A DNA stretch of 64,000 nt, taken from Bradyrhizobium sp. WSM1417 (lineage in GTDB: Bacteria; Pseudomonadota; Alphaproteobacteria; Rhizobiales; Xanthobacteraceae). Location of the stretch: contig NZ_KI911783.1 in NCBI RefSeq assembly GCF_000515415.1, positions 6,745,831 to 6,809,830 of the forward strand, given 5' to 3'. Under the pieces are notes generated by a model that saw only the letters and a program-made list of their open reading frames with translations, was not told the origin of the DNA and did no database searches. How positions within the stretch are numbered: position 1 is the first letter of the stretch; the number at the start of each line of letters is the position of its first letter. A program made the position numbers and the translations under genes. Below, in pieces: positions 23,956 to 32,760 of this stretch.

Positions 23956-24960
23956 TCAGTTCGTCGTGCTCTTCGCTTCCTTCTGGAATTCGTCGATCAA
24001 CGGTTGGCCGATGCGGCCTGCCGCTTCCTTGTAGACCGGCTCCATGGCCTTGCGCATCGCCTCGTCCTGCTCCGGCGTGAGCTTGATGATCTCGCTCTTG
24101 CCGCTCTTCCTGATCTCGGCGAGCGCGTCCTCGTTCTCCTTCTGCGACTGCGTATTGTTGAAGTCGGTCGCTTCCTTCATCGCCTTCGTCAGGGGGGCGC
24201 GGATGTCGGCCGGCAAATCGTCCCAGAACTTCTTGTTCACGATCACGACGTAGCCGATATAGCCGTGATTGCTCTCGGTGATGTACTTCTGCACCTCGTG
24301 CATCTTCTGGGTATAGATGTTCGACCAGGTGTTCTCCTGCCCGTCGACCACACCGGTCTGCAGCGCCTGGTAGACTTCGCCGAACGCCATCACCTGCGGC
24401 AGCGAGCCAAGCGCCTTGAACTGGGCCTGGAGCACGCGCGAGGACTGGATGCGGAACTTGACGCCCTGATAGTCGGCCGGCGTCACCAGCTTCTTGTTGG
24501 CGCTCATCTCCTTGAAGCCGTTGTCCCAATAGGCAAGGCCGGTGATGCCCTTCGGTTCGAGCAGCTTGAGGAGCCTCGCGCCGAGCGGACCTTCCGTCAC
24601 CTTCCGCAGCGTCTTCAGATCAGGGAGGATGTAGGGGAGATCGAATACCTCGAACTCGCGGATGCCGAGCGGGCCGAACTTGGAGTTGGACGGCGCCAGC
24701 ATCTGCACGCTGCCGAGCTGAAGCGCCTCGAGCTCTTCCTTGTCCTTGTAGAGCGTCGAGTTCGGGTAGATCTCGACCTTGACCTTGCCGCCGGTGTACT
24801 TCTCGGCGAGCTCCTTGAATTTCTCCGACGCCTTGCCCTTCGGCGTGTCGGTCGCCACCACGTGGCTGAACTTGATGATGATGGGCGACTGGGCCGATGC
24901 CGGCCCGGTCAAGCCAAGAGCCAGGACCGCGATGGACGCAGCGATCGCGAAGGTGCGCAT
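23956..24960 (-). CDS. TRAP transporter substrate-binding protein, DctP family (334 aa)
   Basis: Signal peptide to ASAQ (residue 24), then IIIKFSHVVATDTPKGKASEKF, the DctP opening. Further signatures: MLAPSNSKFGPLGIREFEVFDLPY, GFKEMSANKKLVTPADYQGVKFRIQ (with the Arg that clamps the ligand carboxylate) and VVDGQENTWSNIYTQK. It captures an organic acid in the periplasm for a DctQM permease, but no dctQ or dctM gene is in the window, so it is an orphan receptor here. Own terminator at 23903-23935. Confidence 0.93.
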   Translation of the reverse strand: MRTFAIAASIAVLALGLTGPASAQSPIIIKFSHVVATDTPKGKASEKFKELAEKYTGGKVKVEIYPNSTLYKDKEELEALQLGSVQMLAPSNSKFGPLGIREFEVFDLPYILPDLKTLRKVTEGPLGARLLKLLEPKGITGLAYWDNGFKEMSANKKLVTPADYQGVKFRIQSSRVLQAQFKALGSLPQVMAFGEVYQALQTGVVDGQENTWSNIYTQKMHEVQKYITESNHGYIGYVVIVNKKFWDDLPADIRAPLTKAMKEATDFNNTQSQKENEDALAEIRKSGKSEIIKLTPEQDEAMRKAMEPVYKEAAGRIGQPLIDEFQKEAKSTTN

Positions 24961-25120
24961 AATCTCTCCCCGTTGTTATTTGGGCCACCGGGCGCGCGGG
25001 TGGCCTATCCTATGCCGTTTGCATCAATAGCTGCTGGGAGGCAGAGCCGCTATTGGCCCTTAGCAGGGCAGGTATTCGCCGCCACATGCAGAGTCATTCC
25101 GGGGAGGCCCGTTAGGACCT

Positions 25121-25146
25121 AACCCGGAATCTCGAGATTCCGGGTT
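25121..25146. repeat. Perfect 26-bp palindrome (REP-like intergenic element)
   Basis: AACCCGGAATCTC at 25121-25133 is followed directly by its exact complement up to 25146, with a flanking smaller hairpin TCTCGCTTCGCGAG. It lies between leuA and the TRAP gene. Such CCGGAATCTCGAGATTCCGG blocks are a common dispersed element in Bradyrhizobium-type genomes (from memory). May also act as terminator for leuA. Confidence 0.6.
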
Positions 25147-25183
25147 CTCGCTTCGCGAGCCCCGGAAAGACGAACTTCGTTCG

Positions 25184-26746
25184 TCAGCTCGCGGCGGCGG
25201 TCGTCACGGTGTCGCGCTGGCGCTTCATGACGATCTTGTTGAGCGCGCCGAGATAGGCCTTAGCCGAGGCCACCAGCGTATCCGGATCCGCCGCGCGCGC
25301 GGTCATCGCACGTCCCTCATGCGACAGCCGCACCGAGACTTCGGCCTGCGCGTCGGTGCCCTGAGTCACGGCGTGGACCTGGTACAGCTCGAGCTTGGCT
25401 TCGTGCGGCACCAGGCGCTTGATGCAGTTGAACACCGCATCGACCGGACCGTTGCCCTCGGCCTCCTCGATCTTGATCTGGCCGTCGACGTCGAGCTTCA
25501 TGGTCGCGCGCTGCGGGCCATGGGTGCCGGCGATCACGGTCAGCGAGGTCAGCTTGATGCGGTCGTGCGAAGCCGCCATCTCCTCGTCGACCAGCGCCTC
25601 GATGTCCTCGTCGTAGATGTCCTTCTTGCGGTCGGCCAGCGCCTTCATCCGCGTGAACGCATCTTCCAGCTGGTTCGGGCCGAGCTTGTAGCCCATCTCC
25701 TCCAGCTTGTGCACGAAGGCGTGGCGGCCGGAATGCTTGCCCAGCACCAGCGAGGACTGCTTCAGGCCGACCATCTCGGGCCGCATGATCTCGTAGGTGG
25801 AAGCGTCCTTCAGCACGCCGTCCTGATGGATGCCGCTCTCATGCGCGAACGCGTTGCGGCCGACGATGGCCTTGTTGTACTGCACCGGGAACGAGGTCGC
25901 CGCCGACACCACCTTCGAGGCGCGGGTCAGCTGCGTGGTGTCGATCTTGTTCCAGTAGGGGAATTTGTCGTTGCGCACATTGATCGCCATCACGATCTCT
26001 TCCAGCGCGGCGTTGCCTGCGCGCTCGCCGATGCCGTTGATGGTGCACTCGACCTGGCGCGCGCCGCCGACGACGCCGGCCAGCGAATTCGCCACCGCCA
26101 TGCCGAGGTCGTTATGGCAGTGCACGGAGAACACCGCCTTGTCCGAGTTCGGCACGCGCTCGATCAGCGTCTTCATGAAGTGGGTGTATTCGTCCGGCGT
26201 GGTGTAGCCGACGGTATCAGGAATGTTCACCGTGGTGGCGCCGGCCTTGATGACGGCTTCGACGATGCGGCACAGATAGTCCATCTCGCTGCGGGTGCCG
26301 TCTTCGGCCGACCATTCGACGTCGTCAATCTGGTTGCGGGCGCGCGCGACCATGGCAACTGAGGTCTCGAGCACCTGTTCCGGGGTCTTGTTCAGCTTCA
26401 CCCGCATATGCAGCGGCGACGTCGCGATCACGGTGTGGACGCGGCCACGCTTGGCAAATTTCACTGCCTCCGCACAGCGGTCGATGTCGGCCGGATGGGC
26501 GCGCGACAGACCGGCGATGACGGCGTTCTTGGAGCGGCGGGCGATCTCGCTGACCGCCTGGAAATCGCCTTCCGAGGTAATGGGGAAGCCGGCCTCGATG
26601 ACGTCGACGCCCATATCGTCCAGCATCTCGGCGACCTCGAGCTTCTCCTCGAAGGTCATGGTGGCGCCGGGGCACTGCTCGCCGTCGCGCAGGGTGGTGT
26701 CGAAAATGATGACGCGGTCCTTATCGGACTTGTTCACGGGGGCCAT
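25184..26746 (-). CDS. leuA: 2-isopropylmalate synthase (520 aa)
   Basis: First enzyme of leucine synthesis: condenses acetyl-CoA with 2-oxoisovalerate. The catalytic TIM barrel has IFDTTLRDGEQCPG (metal ligand Asp and catalytic Arg) and VHCHNDLGMAVANSLAG (metal His), then GIGERAGNAALEE. The C-terminal 130 residues form the LeuA dimer domain that binds leucine for feedback inhibition. The length is normal for the long bacterial form. It is preceded by a Leu-rich leader and hairpin (26817-26973). Confidence 0.97.
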   Translation of the reverse strand: MAPVNKSDKDRVIIFDTTLRDGEQCPGATMTFEEKLEVAEMLDDMGVDVIEAGFPITSEGDFQAVSEIARRSKNAVIAGLSRAHPADIDRCAEAVKFAKRGRVHTVIATSPLHMRVKLNKTPEQVLETSVAMVARARNQIDDVEWSAEDGTRSEMDYLCRIVEAVIKAGATTVNIPDTVGYTTPDEYTHFMKTLIERVPNSDKAVFSVHCHNDLGMAVANSLAGVVGGARQVECTINGIGERAGNAALEEIVMAINVRNDKFPYWNKIDTTQLTRASKVVSAATSFPVQYNKAIVGRNAFAHESGIHQDGVLKDASTYEIMRPEMVGLKQSSLVLGKHSGRHAFVHKLEEMGYKLGPNQLEDAFTRMKALADRKKDIYDEDIEALVDEEMAASHDRIKLTSLTVIAGTHGPQRATMKLDVDGQIKIEEAEGNGPVDAVFNCIKRLVPHEAKLELYQVHAVTQGTDAQAEVSVRLSHEGRAMTARAADPDTLVASAKAYLGALNKIVMKRQRDTVTTAAAS

Positions 26747-26816
26747 TTGAATTTCCTTTTGAGCTTTTGCGCCGTCAGTCTTCTAGGCGCTTGAGGTGTC
26801 CGGTGATCTCGACCAA

Positions 26817-26860
26817 CCCCTGAGCGCCCAGGCGCGTGGCGCCCAGCCGGCCCTCAGGGG
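26817..26860 (-). promoter_or_regulatory. Hairpin between the Leu leader and leuA, probable attenuator
   Basis: CCCCTGAG and CTCAGGGG form the outer stem, with further GGCGC/GCGCC pairing inside. The stem overlaps the last codons and stop of the leader peptide, the arrangement of amino-acid attenuators. No clear run of U follows, so the exact mode (termination or shielding of the ribosome site) is open. Confidence 0.5.
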
Positions 26861-26973
26861 CAAGTAAGAAGAAGCCCGCCAATCAGGAGGGTGGGCAGCA
26901 GCGCGGCCGGGATCGTGGCGGCGGCCAGAGCCACCTCCCCCGAAATCCCATCGATTTGGCCGCGAATCAGCAT
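26854..26973 (-). CDS. Leucine-rich leader peptide upstream of leuA (39 aa)
   Basis: From ATG 26973 the minus strand encodes a short peptide whose second half is LLPTLLIGGLLLTCP: seven Leu codons within 12 residues, including three in a row, immediately before a strong hairpin. This is what a leucine-sensing leader looks like: ribosome stalling at scarce Leu-tRNA changes hairpin folding and raises leuA expression. The ribosome site (AAGGG) is modest and a GTG at 26934 is an alternative start. Confidence 0.6.
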   Translation of the reverse strand: MLIRGQIDGISGEVALAAATIPAALLPTLLIGGLLLTCP

Positions 26974-27231
26974 TGCCGGACCCTTTGAGCCTTCAATCCT
27001 CGGTCAAAACCGTTGACGGTTGGTTGCCGGGAGGCTCGATCTACCGTTTCTAGACGAGAAATGGCAGCAACCGCAACGCCAAAAGATGGACAGTGGAGCT
27101 GACCTGCTACGAACAGCGTGTGCGCTACATGCCTCTGCCAGGCTCTAGCCGCGCGATCCAGCTCGCCCCTTCCCCAATCGGCCCAATAGGTGCATAATTT
27201 CCAAGCGCAACTTTCGATTTCGGGGCTGCAC
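26974..27231. other. Intergenic region between the leu leader and the next plus-strand gene
   Basis: It should hold the leuA promoter (minus) and a promoter for the gene at 27232 (plus). I see no gene, repeat or clear sigma70 box. An open minus-strand frame here lacks a ribosome site. Confidence 0.4.
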
Positions 27232-28107
27232 ATGCGCTCATTTCGTACTGTTGTATTGCTGCTTACGGTTCCCTTTTGCGGCCCGGCCTTGGCCGCACCA
27301 TTCTGCCCTCCGCGGGCGGCCGAGCTGCAGGCCGGGATCTACGTGCGACGGGACGACACCGGCCTTCCTCTCGCAGCGATGGAGCAGTTCGAACTCTCTA
27401 CGAGGCGATCCGTGGACCTGTTCTACGTCATTCGGTCGATCGGCGATCGCGCCGGTGCCGTCGTGGTGAAAAGAGCCAGGTTTGGCGTTCTGCTCGACGA
27501 CGACGCCCCGCCGGCGGGGCAGGTCAACCTTGCCAGAAACAGCGCGTCGGCCGACTGCCCGGGCCTGCGACCGACCTACTCGGGAAAGGTCTCGATCCAG
27601 GCTTACGAAGACTATCACGATCACGGTCTCGAAACGTCGAGCGCGCTTTCGCAGACAAGCATCACGGGATCGGCGCGCGACGAACTGAAAGCCTTTCACA
27701 CCTCCTACAAGACCGCTGCCGGATGCAGGGAGACGGATTCCAAATCCGGAGCGAACGGCTTCTACATTGCCCGCAACAACCGATCGCAATTCTCATTCGA
27801 CACGAAAGTCGTCGATATCGGGATGCCCGAGCCCGCGTTCGACATCGCAACCCGTTGGGCCAGCAAGGTTGCCTCTCTGGTCGTGAGTCCCGTGGGCGCG
27901 AGCGAAGGCGCGCGGCTGCGTGAGCGTTCGGTGGAGCTGCTGCCGTATCAAACGCAGAACGGGTTTGCCTGCGTAGCCTTCAGTCTGGACGGGCGACTGC
28001 CGAAGCAGATGCTGCGCGTGAACGACCTTGAAGGGCAATGGGTGCAGGGGATTTCCCGCGAGGTTCGGTTGGGCCCCGGCTCTAAAGGCAGGCTCAGACA
28101 GCCTTGA
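27232..28107 (+). CDS. Exported protein of unknown function (291 aa)
   Basis: Signal peptide MRSFRTVVLLLTVPFCGPALA, then about 270 residues without a motif I recognise. Four to six cysteines (FCPPR, DCPGL, GCRE, FACVAF) suggest disulfide bonds, and the strand-rich pattern suggests a beta domain. Start ATG 27232; a GTG at 27190 is open but would put extra residues before the signal peptide. Its end overlaps the convergent patatin gene by 14 bp. Confidence 0.7.
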   Translation: MRSFRTVVLLLTVPFCGPALAAPFCPPRAAELQAGIYVRRDDTGLPLAAMEQFELSTRRSVDLFYVIRSIGDRAGAVVVKRARFGVLLDDDAPPAGQVNLARNSASADCPGLRPTYSGKVSIQAYEDYHDHGLETSSALSQTSITGSARDELKAFHTSYKTAAGCRETDSKSGANGFYIARNNRSQFSFDTKVVDIGMPEPAFDIATRWASKVASLVVSPVGASEGARLRERSVELLPYQTQNGFACVAFSLDGRLPKQMLRVNDLEGQWVQGISREVRLGPGSKGRLRQP

Positions 28108-30634
28108 GCAGATCGGCGCAGAACTTCTGAGCGCTGGAGCCATCCGCGGTGAGCTTCCGGATAACGGTATCGACGGTAGCAAAGCCGAGTTCACGATAAG
28201 CTTCAAACTGTGCCGGTTCGAAGAACTGATCCATCGTCGATTGATTGGGGAAATCCGGGTTCTTCGCCTTGTATCCCTTGGCCGGAAAGCTCAGCTCTTT
28301 CTGCATGTTGGACTTCACGTAGAGGAAGAGGCCCTCCTTGGCGGATAGGTCTCTCCCGATTCCCTTCAGCAACTCACCGTTCGGCCCCTCATAGCTGGCC
28401 GGCTCCGGGTAGATGATCTTGCACAGGAACCATGTTTGTTCGGAGAACTTTGCCTGCGGCGGATACCCCATATCCTTGGCGGCGACGATACTGTCGGCCT
28501 TGTCTCCCACGTCAATTGTCACGCCAAAATCCTCGTGCACACGCTGGCAGACGGAGGCCAACGCAGACATGGACGTCGCTGGGTCTTCTTCCGAGTCGAA
28601 CACGACGATCACGTCCAGCCTGCGTCGGATCAATTCGTAAACGCCGAGATTGTCGAAGTGCCCGCCGTCCGTCAGTTCGACGAAATTGCTGTTGCTTCGA
28701 TAAGCACCCCAGATCCCGTATTTGAAGCCCGCATTGAAGTAGTTAGGGGTACCGGGACGCGCGCCCGGCCTGCCGAGCCACACTCCCAGCCGGACATTGA
28801 GCAAGACCATGACGATAGAGATGAGCCTGTCGCGCGTGATGCCGCTTCCGATATAGGCCGCATTTGCATTCGCCGCTGCGCCGGAGGCCGCCATCGCCGA
28901 CGCCAGCGTCAGCGGTCCGTAGCGCTCGATGTGCTTCCTCGTTTCCATCCATCCTGTCGATGCACTTCCCAGGAACATTGGAGACAAAACGAAGCTGTCG
29001 CCCCCGCGCAACCGCAGCACGGGATTGTCGTCGTTGATCATGATCGCGTTCGTGTTAATGAGCGGGTACGGATACAAAACCCGGCTGGCGTCTTGCGGAG
29101 CCACCCAATAATCCGCCAGCAGCGAACGATCCGCTGCCGAGAAGCCGGTGTTTCCCTTCGTTGCGAGAAAAGCCTCCATAAGGCGGTCGCGATAGAAGCG
29201 GTGCAACCCAAGATGATTGAGATTGCTCGACAGCCCGAACGCGACGGAGAAGAACAGCGTGATGGGGAACGCTATGGCGAGATTATGCGCGAGCAGTGGA
29301 TGGCCATGGTCGTTCCCCAGGATCAGGTCGACGACAAGAAAAGCCAGGACCAGCATCATATAGAGGAAGGCGCCGGCCAACAATGTCGCGCCCCACCGGA
29401 ATGCCAGGCGTGGAGCAGCGCGCTGCGCCTGGACGAAATGGCCGTAAAGGCCCGATACCAAACCGGACGCCGCCGTGAGCGCTGCAAAGAGCGATGGCTG
29501 CTCGTCCATGAACCGAAGGGCATATTGAGAGGCGAACGGAATCGAGCAAAGCAGTGCAAAGCCGGCGAACGACCATGCTGCACAGGTCGTACCGAGATCG
29601 AAATCCCGCCGCAGCGTGTAGTGCAAGCCGAACTCGAGCCGCCGCATCGACTGAAGCAGGGCTACGACGATTGCCAGCAGGCCGAAGCCGGTCAAGGCAA
29701 AGCCCAGCCACAAGAGTGCGCTGCTGAAATATGGCAACCCGGGCCCATACTCCGAGATCGCCTGGCTCACCAGCAGTCCTGCGCCTCCGGGGACAATGCC
29801 GACCAGAATGCATTTGCGCGCTCGCCTTTTCCGGTCCTCGATATTGTCTATGGTTTCCGGAGGCACGAGAATGGACGCGAGCGCAAGCAGGCTCGTGAAG
29901 GCCAGAAAAATCGCTGCGACGATAAACATGCCGACAAGGGCCCAGCCTGCGAAACTCGGAATGGTGACGCCCAACAGCGGCACCTGGACATACTTAAACT
30001 GGGGGGAGGGCAGGAATATCCACTCCCACGGCAGGATCGCAGGCGAAGGCGCTACGACCATGATGAGCAGCATCGCCCCGATGGTGACCGGAAACCACAC
30101 CAGCAGGCTGAGCAGCAGGGTCCGGATCACCACCGCGACCCCGGACCAGATCGAGATACCCTGTCCCGGCGCGAGGAAGCTCGAGTGCGTCCGCAGATAG
30201 ACGAGGTTCTCGTTATCGCTCGCAACCGGAGCGGACCGCGCGGTGCCGTAGGGGAATTGCGAGCCTGAGTCGAGCTCGGGCATGCGCGTCCAAAACCACT
30301 GAAGGGAAGCTGCGGTATAGCCTCCGCCGGAGACGCTGGACATGTAGTCGAAGTGCTTCAACAATCCGGCTGCCGCCAGTCGCTGAACCGCTCCGAGGCA
30401 ATAGGTTGCCGATCGAACTCCGCCGCCGGACAGCGCCAACCCCAGCCAGGGTGACTCCGGAACGCGCTCTCGCGAGGAACACAAGCGCTCGCGTTCCTGC
30501 GCGAGCATTCTGCCTGCCGACATCGGAGGCACTTCTCCACGGAAACTCAGGCGGCGAGCACCTTCGAAAATCCATGGCAAATGACGCCGCCAACTGCTCG
30601 CACTTCCCTTCGAACCCACCGTGGTTTGCTGCAT
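28094..30634 (-). CDS. Membrane-embedded patatin-like phospholipase (846 aa)
   Basis: The N-terminal part has the patatin oxyanion loop LALSGGGVRSATYCLGAVQRL and the nucleophile motif SVSGGGY (Ser102). About eight membrane helices follow (roughly residues 150-460). The catalytic Asp appears only far downstream in TDGGHFDNLGVYEL. The patatin fold is thus split by, or wrapped around, a large membrane domain. Patatins hydrolyse acyl ester bonds of lipids with a Ser-Asp dyad; the membrane part would place the site at the lipid surface. The C-terminal 130 residues are soluble. No partner genes are obvious. Confidence 0.85.
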   Translation of the reverse strand: MQQTTVGSKGSASSWRRHLPWIFEGARRLSFRGEVPPMSAGRMLAQERERLCSSRERVPESPWLGLALSGGGVRSATYCLGAVQRLAAAGLLKHFDYMSSVSGGGYTAASLQWFWTRMPELDSGSQFPYGTARSAPVASDNENLVYLRTHSSFLAPGQGISIWSGVAVVIRTLLLSLLVWFPVTIGAMLLIMVVAPSPAILPWEWIFLPSPQFKYVQVPLLGVTIPSFAGWALVGMFIVAAIFLAFTSLLALASILVPPETIDNIEDRKRRARKCILVGIVPGGAGLLVSQAISEYGPGLPYFSSALLWLGFALTGFGLLAIVVALLQSMRRLEFGLHYTLRRDFDLGTTCAAWSFAGFALLCSIPFASQYALRFMDEQPSLFAALTAASGLVSGLYGHFVQAQRAAPRLAFRWGATLLAGAFLYMMLVLAFLVVDLILGNDHGHPLLAHNLAIAFPITLFFSVAFGLSSNLNHLGLHRFYRDRLMEAFLATKGNTGFSAADRSLLADYWVAPQDASRVLYPYPLINTNAIMINDDNPVLRLRGGDSFVLSPMFLGSASTGWMETRKHIERYGPLTLASAMAASGAAANANAAYIGSGITRDRLISIVMVLLNVRLGVWLGRPGARPGTPNYFNAGFKYGIWGAYRSNSNFVELTDGGHFDNLGVYELIRRRLDVIVVFDSEEDPATSMSALASVCQRVHEDFGVTIDVGDKADSIVAAKDMGYPPQAKFSEQTWFLCKIIYPEPASYEGPNGELLKGIGRDLSAKEGLFLYVKSNMQKELSFPAKGYKAKNPDFPNQSTMDQFFEPAQFEAYRELGFATVDTVIRKLTADGSSAQKFCADLLKAV

Positions 30635-30799
30635 CGAGGCGAGCCCCCGTCTCTCAAGGATGCACTTGCAGCCATTTTGGACGAATAGAGCTTCACGCGC
30701 AAGCTGAGGTAGAACGACCGGTGAAACAGCCGGGACCGCTCCGCTCTACCGGCTCGTGCCGGCGCCCCGATACGATCCCGTCAAAGCAGCAAGTTACCG

Positions 30800-31129
30800 C
30801 TATCCCACGCGGCGAGCGCGAGCCCTGCTCTCCCAGCGGTTCAGCATCTGGCCGAGCTCGCCGGTGGCAACCGGCGCAGCGTTGCCGGCGATCGCGATCT
30901 CGTTGGTATTGGCCGGTGCGTTGGCACTCAGCCAATCCGGCTCGCTGTACTCACGCCAGCGGCGCGCCTCGGCTCGCCTTTTGCGGGACACGTAGTCGCG
31001 GGTGAAATAGCCGGCCGCAAATGCAATCCCGAGCAGCAAAACCAGTACGACGACAGCGATCACAGTAAACTCCGACTTACGCCCCGAATGAGTTCTGCCA
31101 GCATCGCGCAGGAGGTCAAGGCTTGACAT
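30800..31129 (-). CDS. Small single-span membrane protein (109 aa)
   Basis: MSSLDLLRDAGRTHSGRKSE is followed by one strong helix (FTVIAVVVLVLLLGIAFAAG) and a basic segment (TRDYVSRKRRAEARRWRE), i.e. N-in/C-out or a tail-anchored type. The remaining 55 residues are polar. No family recognised. ATG 31129 is preceded by GGAG at short spacing; an open frame extends back to 31273 without support. Confidence 0.55.
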   Translation of the reverse strand: MSSLDLLRDAGRTHSGRKSEFTVIAVVVLVLLLGIAFAAGYFTRDYVSRKRRAEARRWREYSEPDWLSANAPANTNEIAIAGNAAPVATGELGQMLNRWESRARARRVG

Positions 31130-31341
31130 GCTCCACAGCTTGGCCCTGCCCTGAGCGCAGTTCCGGTAACCCGTCACGCCGAATGAATTTGTCGTTTCCA
31201 TGTTCGACGTTGCAGCGCTTTTGCCGCCCCGATATCTCGCTGAGGATGAGTACCTCCCCCTCGCAACCGTCATCGGACCGGACTAACCTCGCCCTGCTCG
31301 GCCGGATCAACCGGCTAGCCGAACATGACCGGGAGGACGCG

Positions 31342-32562
31342 ATGATACGCCAAAAGCAGCGTGACCATGATGCTGCGCTTTCACGACGAACGCTCGTTCA
31401 GGGGCTTGCGCTCGGCGCCGCCACTTTTGCCGGCGCCGGCTCCGCGCTGGCCCAGACCGGACCTGCCGCGCCGCCGACGACGATTACCACCCCGCCACGC
31501 GATTTCGGTCCCAACGGCGCGCCGACCACCTATTTCTGGGACCCCGACGTCATCGCGGTCGATCCGTCCTTCAACGATCTCGCGCAGCCCAACACGGCGA
31601 TCAAGCGTCTCTATACGGGCGTGCTGTGGGCTGAGGGCCCGGCGTGGAGTGCACAGGGCCGCTATCTGCTGTGGAGCGACATTCCCAACAACAGGCAAAT
31701 GCGCTGGAGCGAAGACGACGGTCGCGTCAGCGTGTTCCGCTCGCCGTCCAACAATTCCAACGGCAACTCGTTCGATTTCCAGGGCCGTCAACTCTCCTGC
31801 GAACATTTGACCCGGCGGGTGACGCGTTATGAACATGACGGCACCGCGACCGTGCTTTGCGACAATTACAACGGCAAGAAGCTGAACTCGCCGAACGACG
31901 TGGTCGCGCATCCTGACGGCAGCTACTGGTTCACCGATCCGCCCTATGGCGGCCAGCTCTACGAAGGTGAGCCCGATGCCGCGGGCGGTCCGAGCAACAC
32001 CGGCGGCAAGCTCAATCCGCGAATTGGACAGCCGGCCGGCTTCGCACCGGGCAAGCGCGAGCTGCCGACCAATTGCTATCGCATCGACCCTAGCGGCCGC
32101 GTCGATCTCGTCGTCACCGAGGAGCAGGTGCCCGACCCGAACGGGCTTTGCTTCTCGCCGGACTTCAAGAAGCTCTACGTCGTCTCAACCGGCAAGGGAC
32201 CCGGCGACACCGGGCCCGGCGGCAAGGGCGAGATTTTCGTGTTCGATGTCGGCAGCGACAACAAGCTCACCAACCAGAAGCGATTCAGCGAGTGCGTGAT
32301 CGACGGCGTGAAGTGCGGGCCGGACGGTGTGCGCTGCGACGTCAACGGCAATGTCTGGGCCTCCAGCAATGCGGGCCGCGCCGTCGGCTATAGCGGCGTG
32401 ACGACGTGGTCGCCGGACGGCAAGCTCCTCGGCCGCATCCGGCTGCCCGAAGTGTGCGGCAACATCTGCTTCGGCGGCCCCAAGCGCAACCGCCTGTTCA
32501 TGGCCGCGAGCCAGTCGCTCTATGCGGTGTACACGGCCACGCAAGGCGCAGGCCCGGGCTAA
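31342..32562 (+). CDS. Exported SMP-30/gluconolactonase-type protein (406 aa)
   Basis: A Tat-type signal (SRRTLVQGLALGAATFAGAG) precedes a six-bladed propeller of the SMP-30/gluconolactonase/LRE family: WAEGPAWSAQGRYLLWSDIPNNR, LNSPNDVVAHPDGSYWFTDPPYG and PDPNGLCFSPDFKKLYVVSTG carry the Glu, Asn and Asp metal ligands in order. These enzymes hydrolyse lactones such as gluconolactone; export fits action on sugar lactones made by periplasmic PQQ dehydrogenases such as those at 11-17 kb, but this link is inference. GGGAGG ahead of ATG 31342. Confidence 0.88.
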   Translation: MIRQKQRDHDAALSRRTLVQGLALGAATFAGAGSALAQTGPAAPPTTITTPPRDFGPNGAPTTYFWDPDVIAVDPSFNDLAQPNTAIKRLYTGVLWAEGPAWSAQGRYLLWSDIPNNRQMRWSEDDGRVSVFRSPSNNSNGNSFDFQGRQLSCEHLTRRVTRYEHDGTATVLCDNYNGKKLNSPNDVVAHPDGSYWFTDPPYGGQLYEGEPDAAGGPSNTGGKLNPRIGQPAGFAPGKRELPTNCYRIDPSGRVDLVVTEEQVPDPNGLCFSPDFKKLYVVSTGKGPGDTGPGGKGEIFVFDVGSDNKLTNQKRFSECVIDGVKCGPDGVRCDVNGNVWASSNAGRAVGYSGVTTWSPDGKLLGRIRLPEVCGNICFGGPKRNRLFMAASQSLYAVYTATQGAGPG

Positions 32563-32760
32563 GCCCGCGCGAGAGACCACAAGCACGGGCGTCGGCGTGG
32601 ACCGCCGGCGCCCTCGGTTCCCTGATCGCAATCACGCTACGCCCCGGGCAAATCTCCGCCATCAATCCAACGAAGATTGTATCGCGCGGCAAGGCCGCAG
32701 CGCGGTGCGAAGGCATGATGCCCTTCGTTCCCGCGCCCGACTTGAACCGGGAGTTGCGCG

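Noticed and set aside
23056..25122. Long plus-strand open frame opposite the LTXXQ and TRAP genes
   Set aside because: The translation is Arg/His/Leu-rich without motif; the minus strand holds two clear genes with signal peptides. It is a GC-driven shadow.
26967..27233. 88-codon minus-strand frame upstream of the Leu leader
   Set aside because: No ribosome site, no conserved-looking pattern, and it would overlap the leuA promoter region.
28436..30268. 610-codon plus-strand frame opposite the patatin gene
   Set aside because: Low-complexity charged translation and no ribosome site; the antisense patatin has full motifs and membrane helices.
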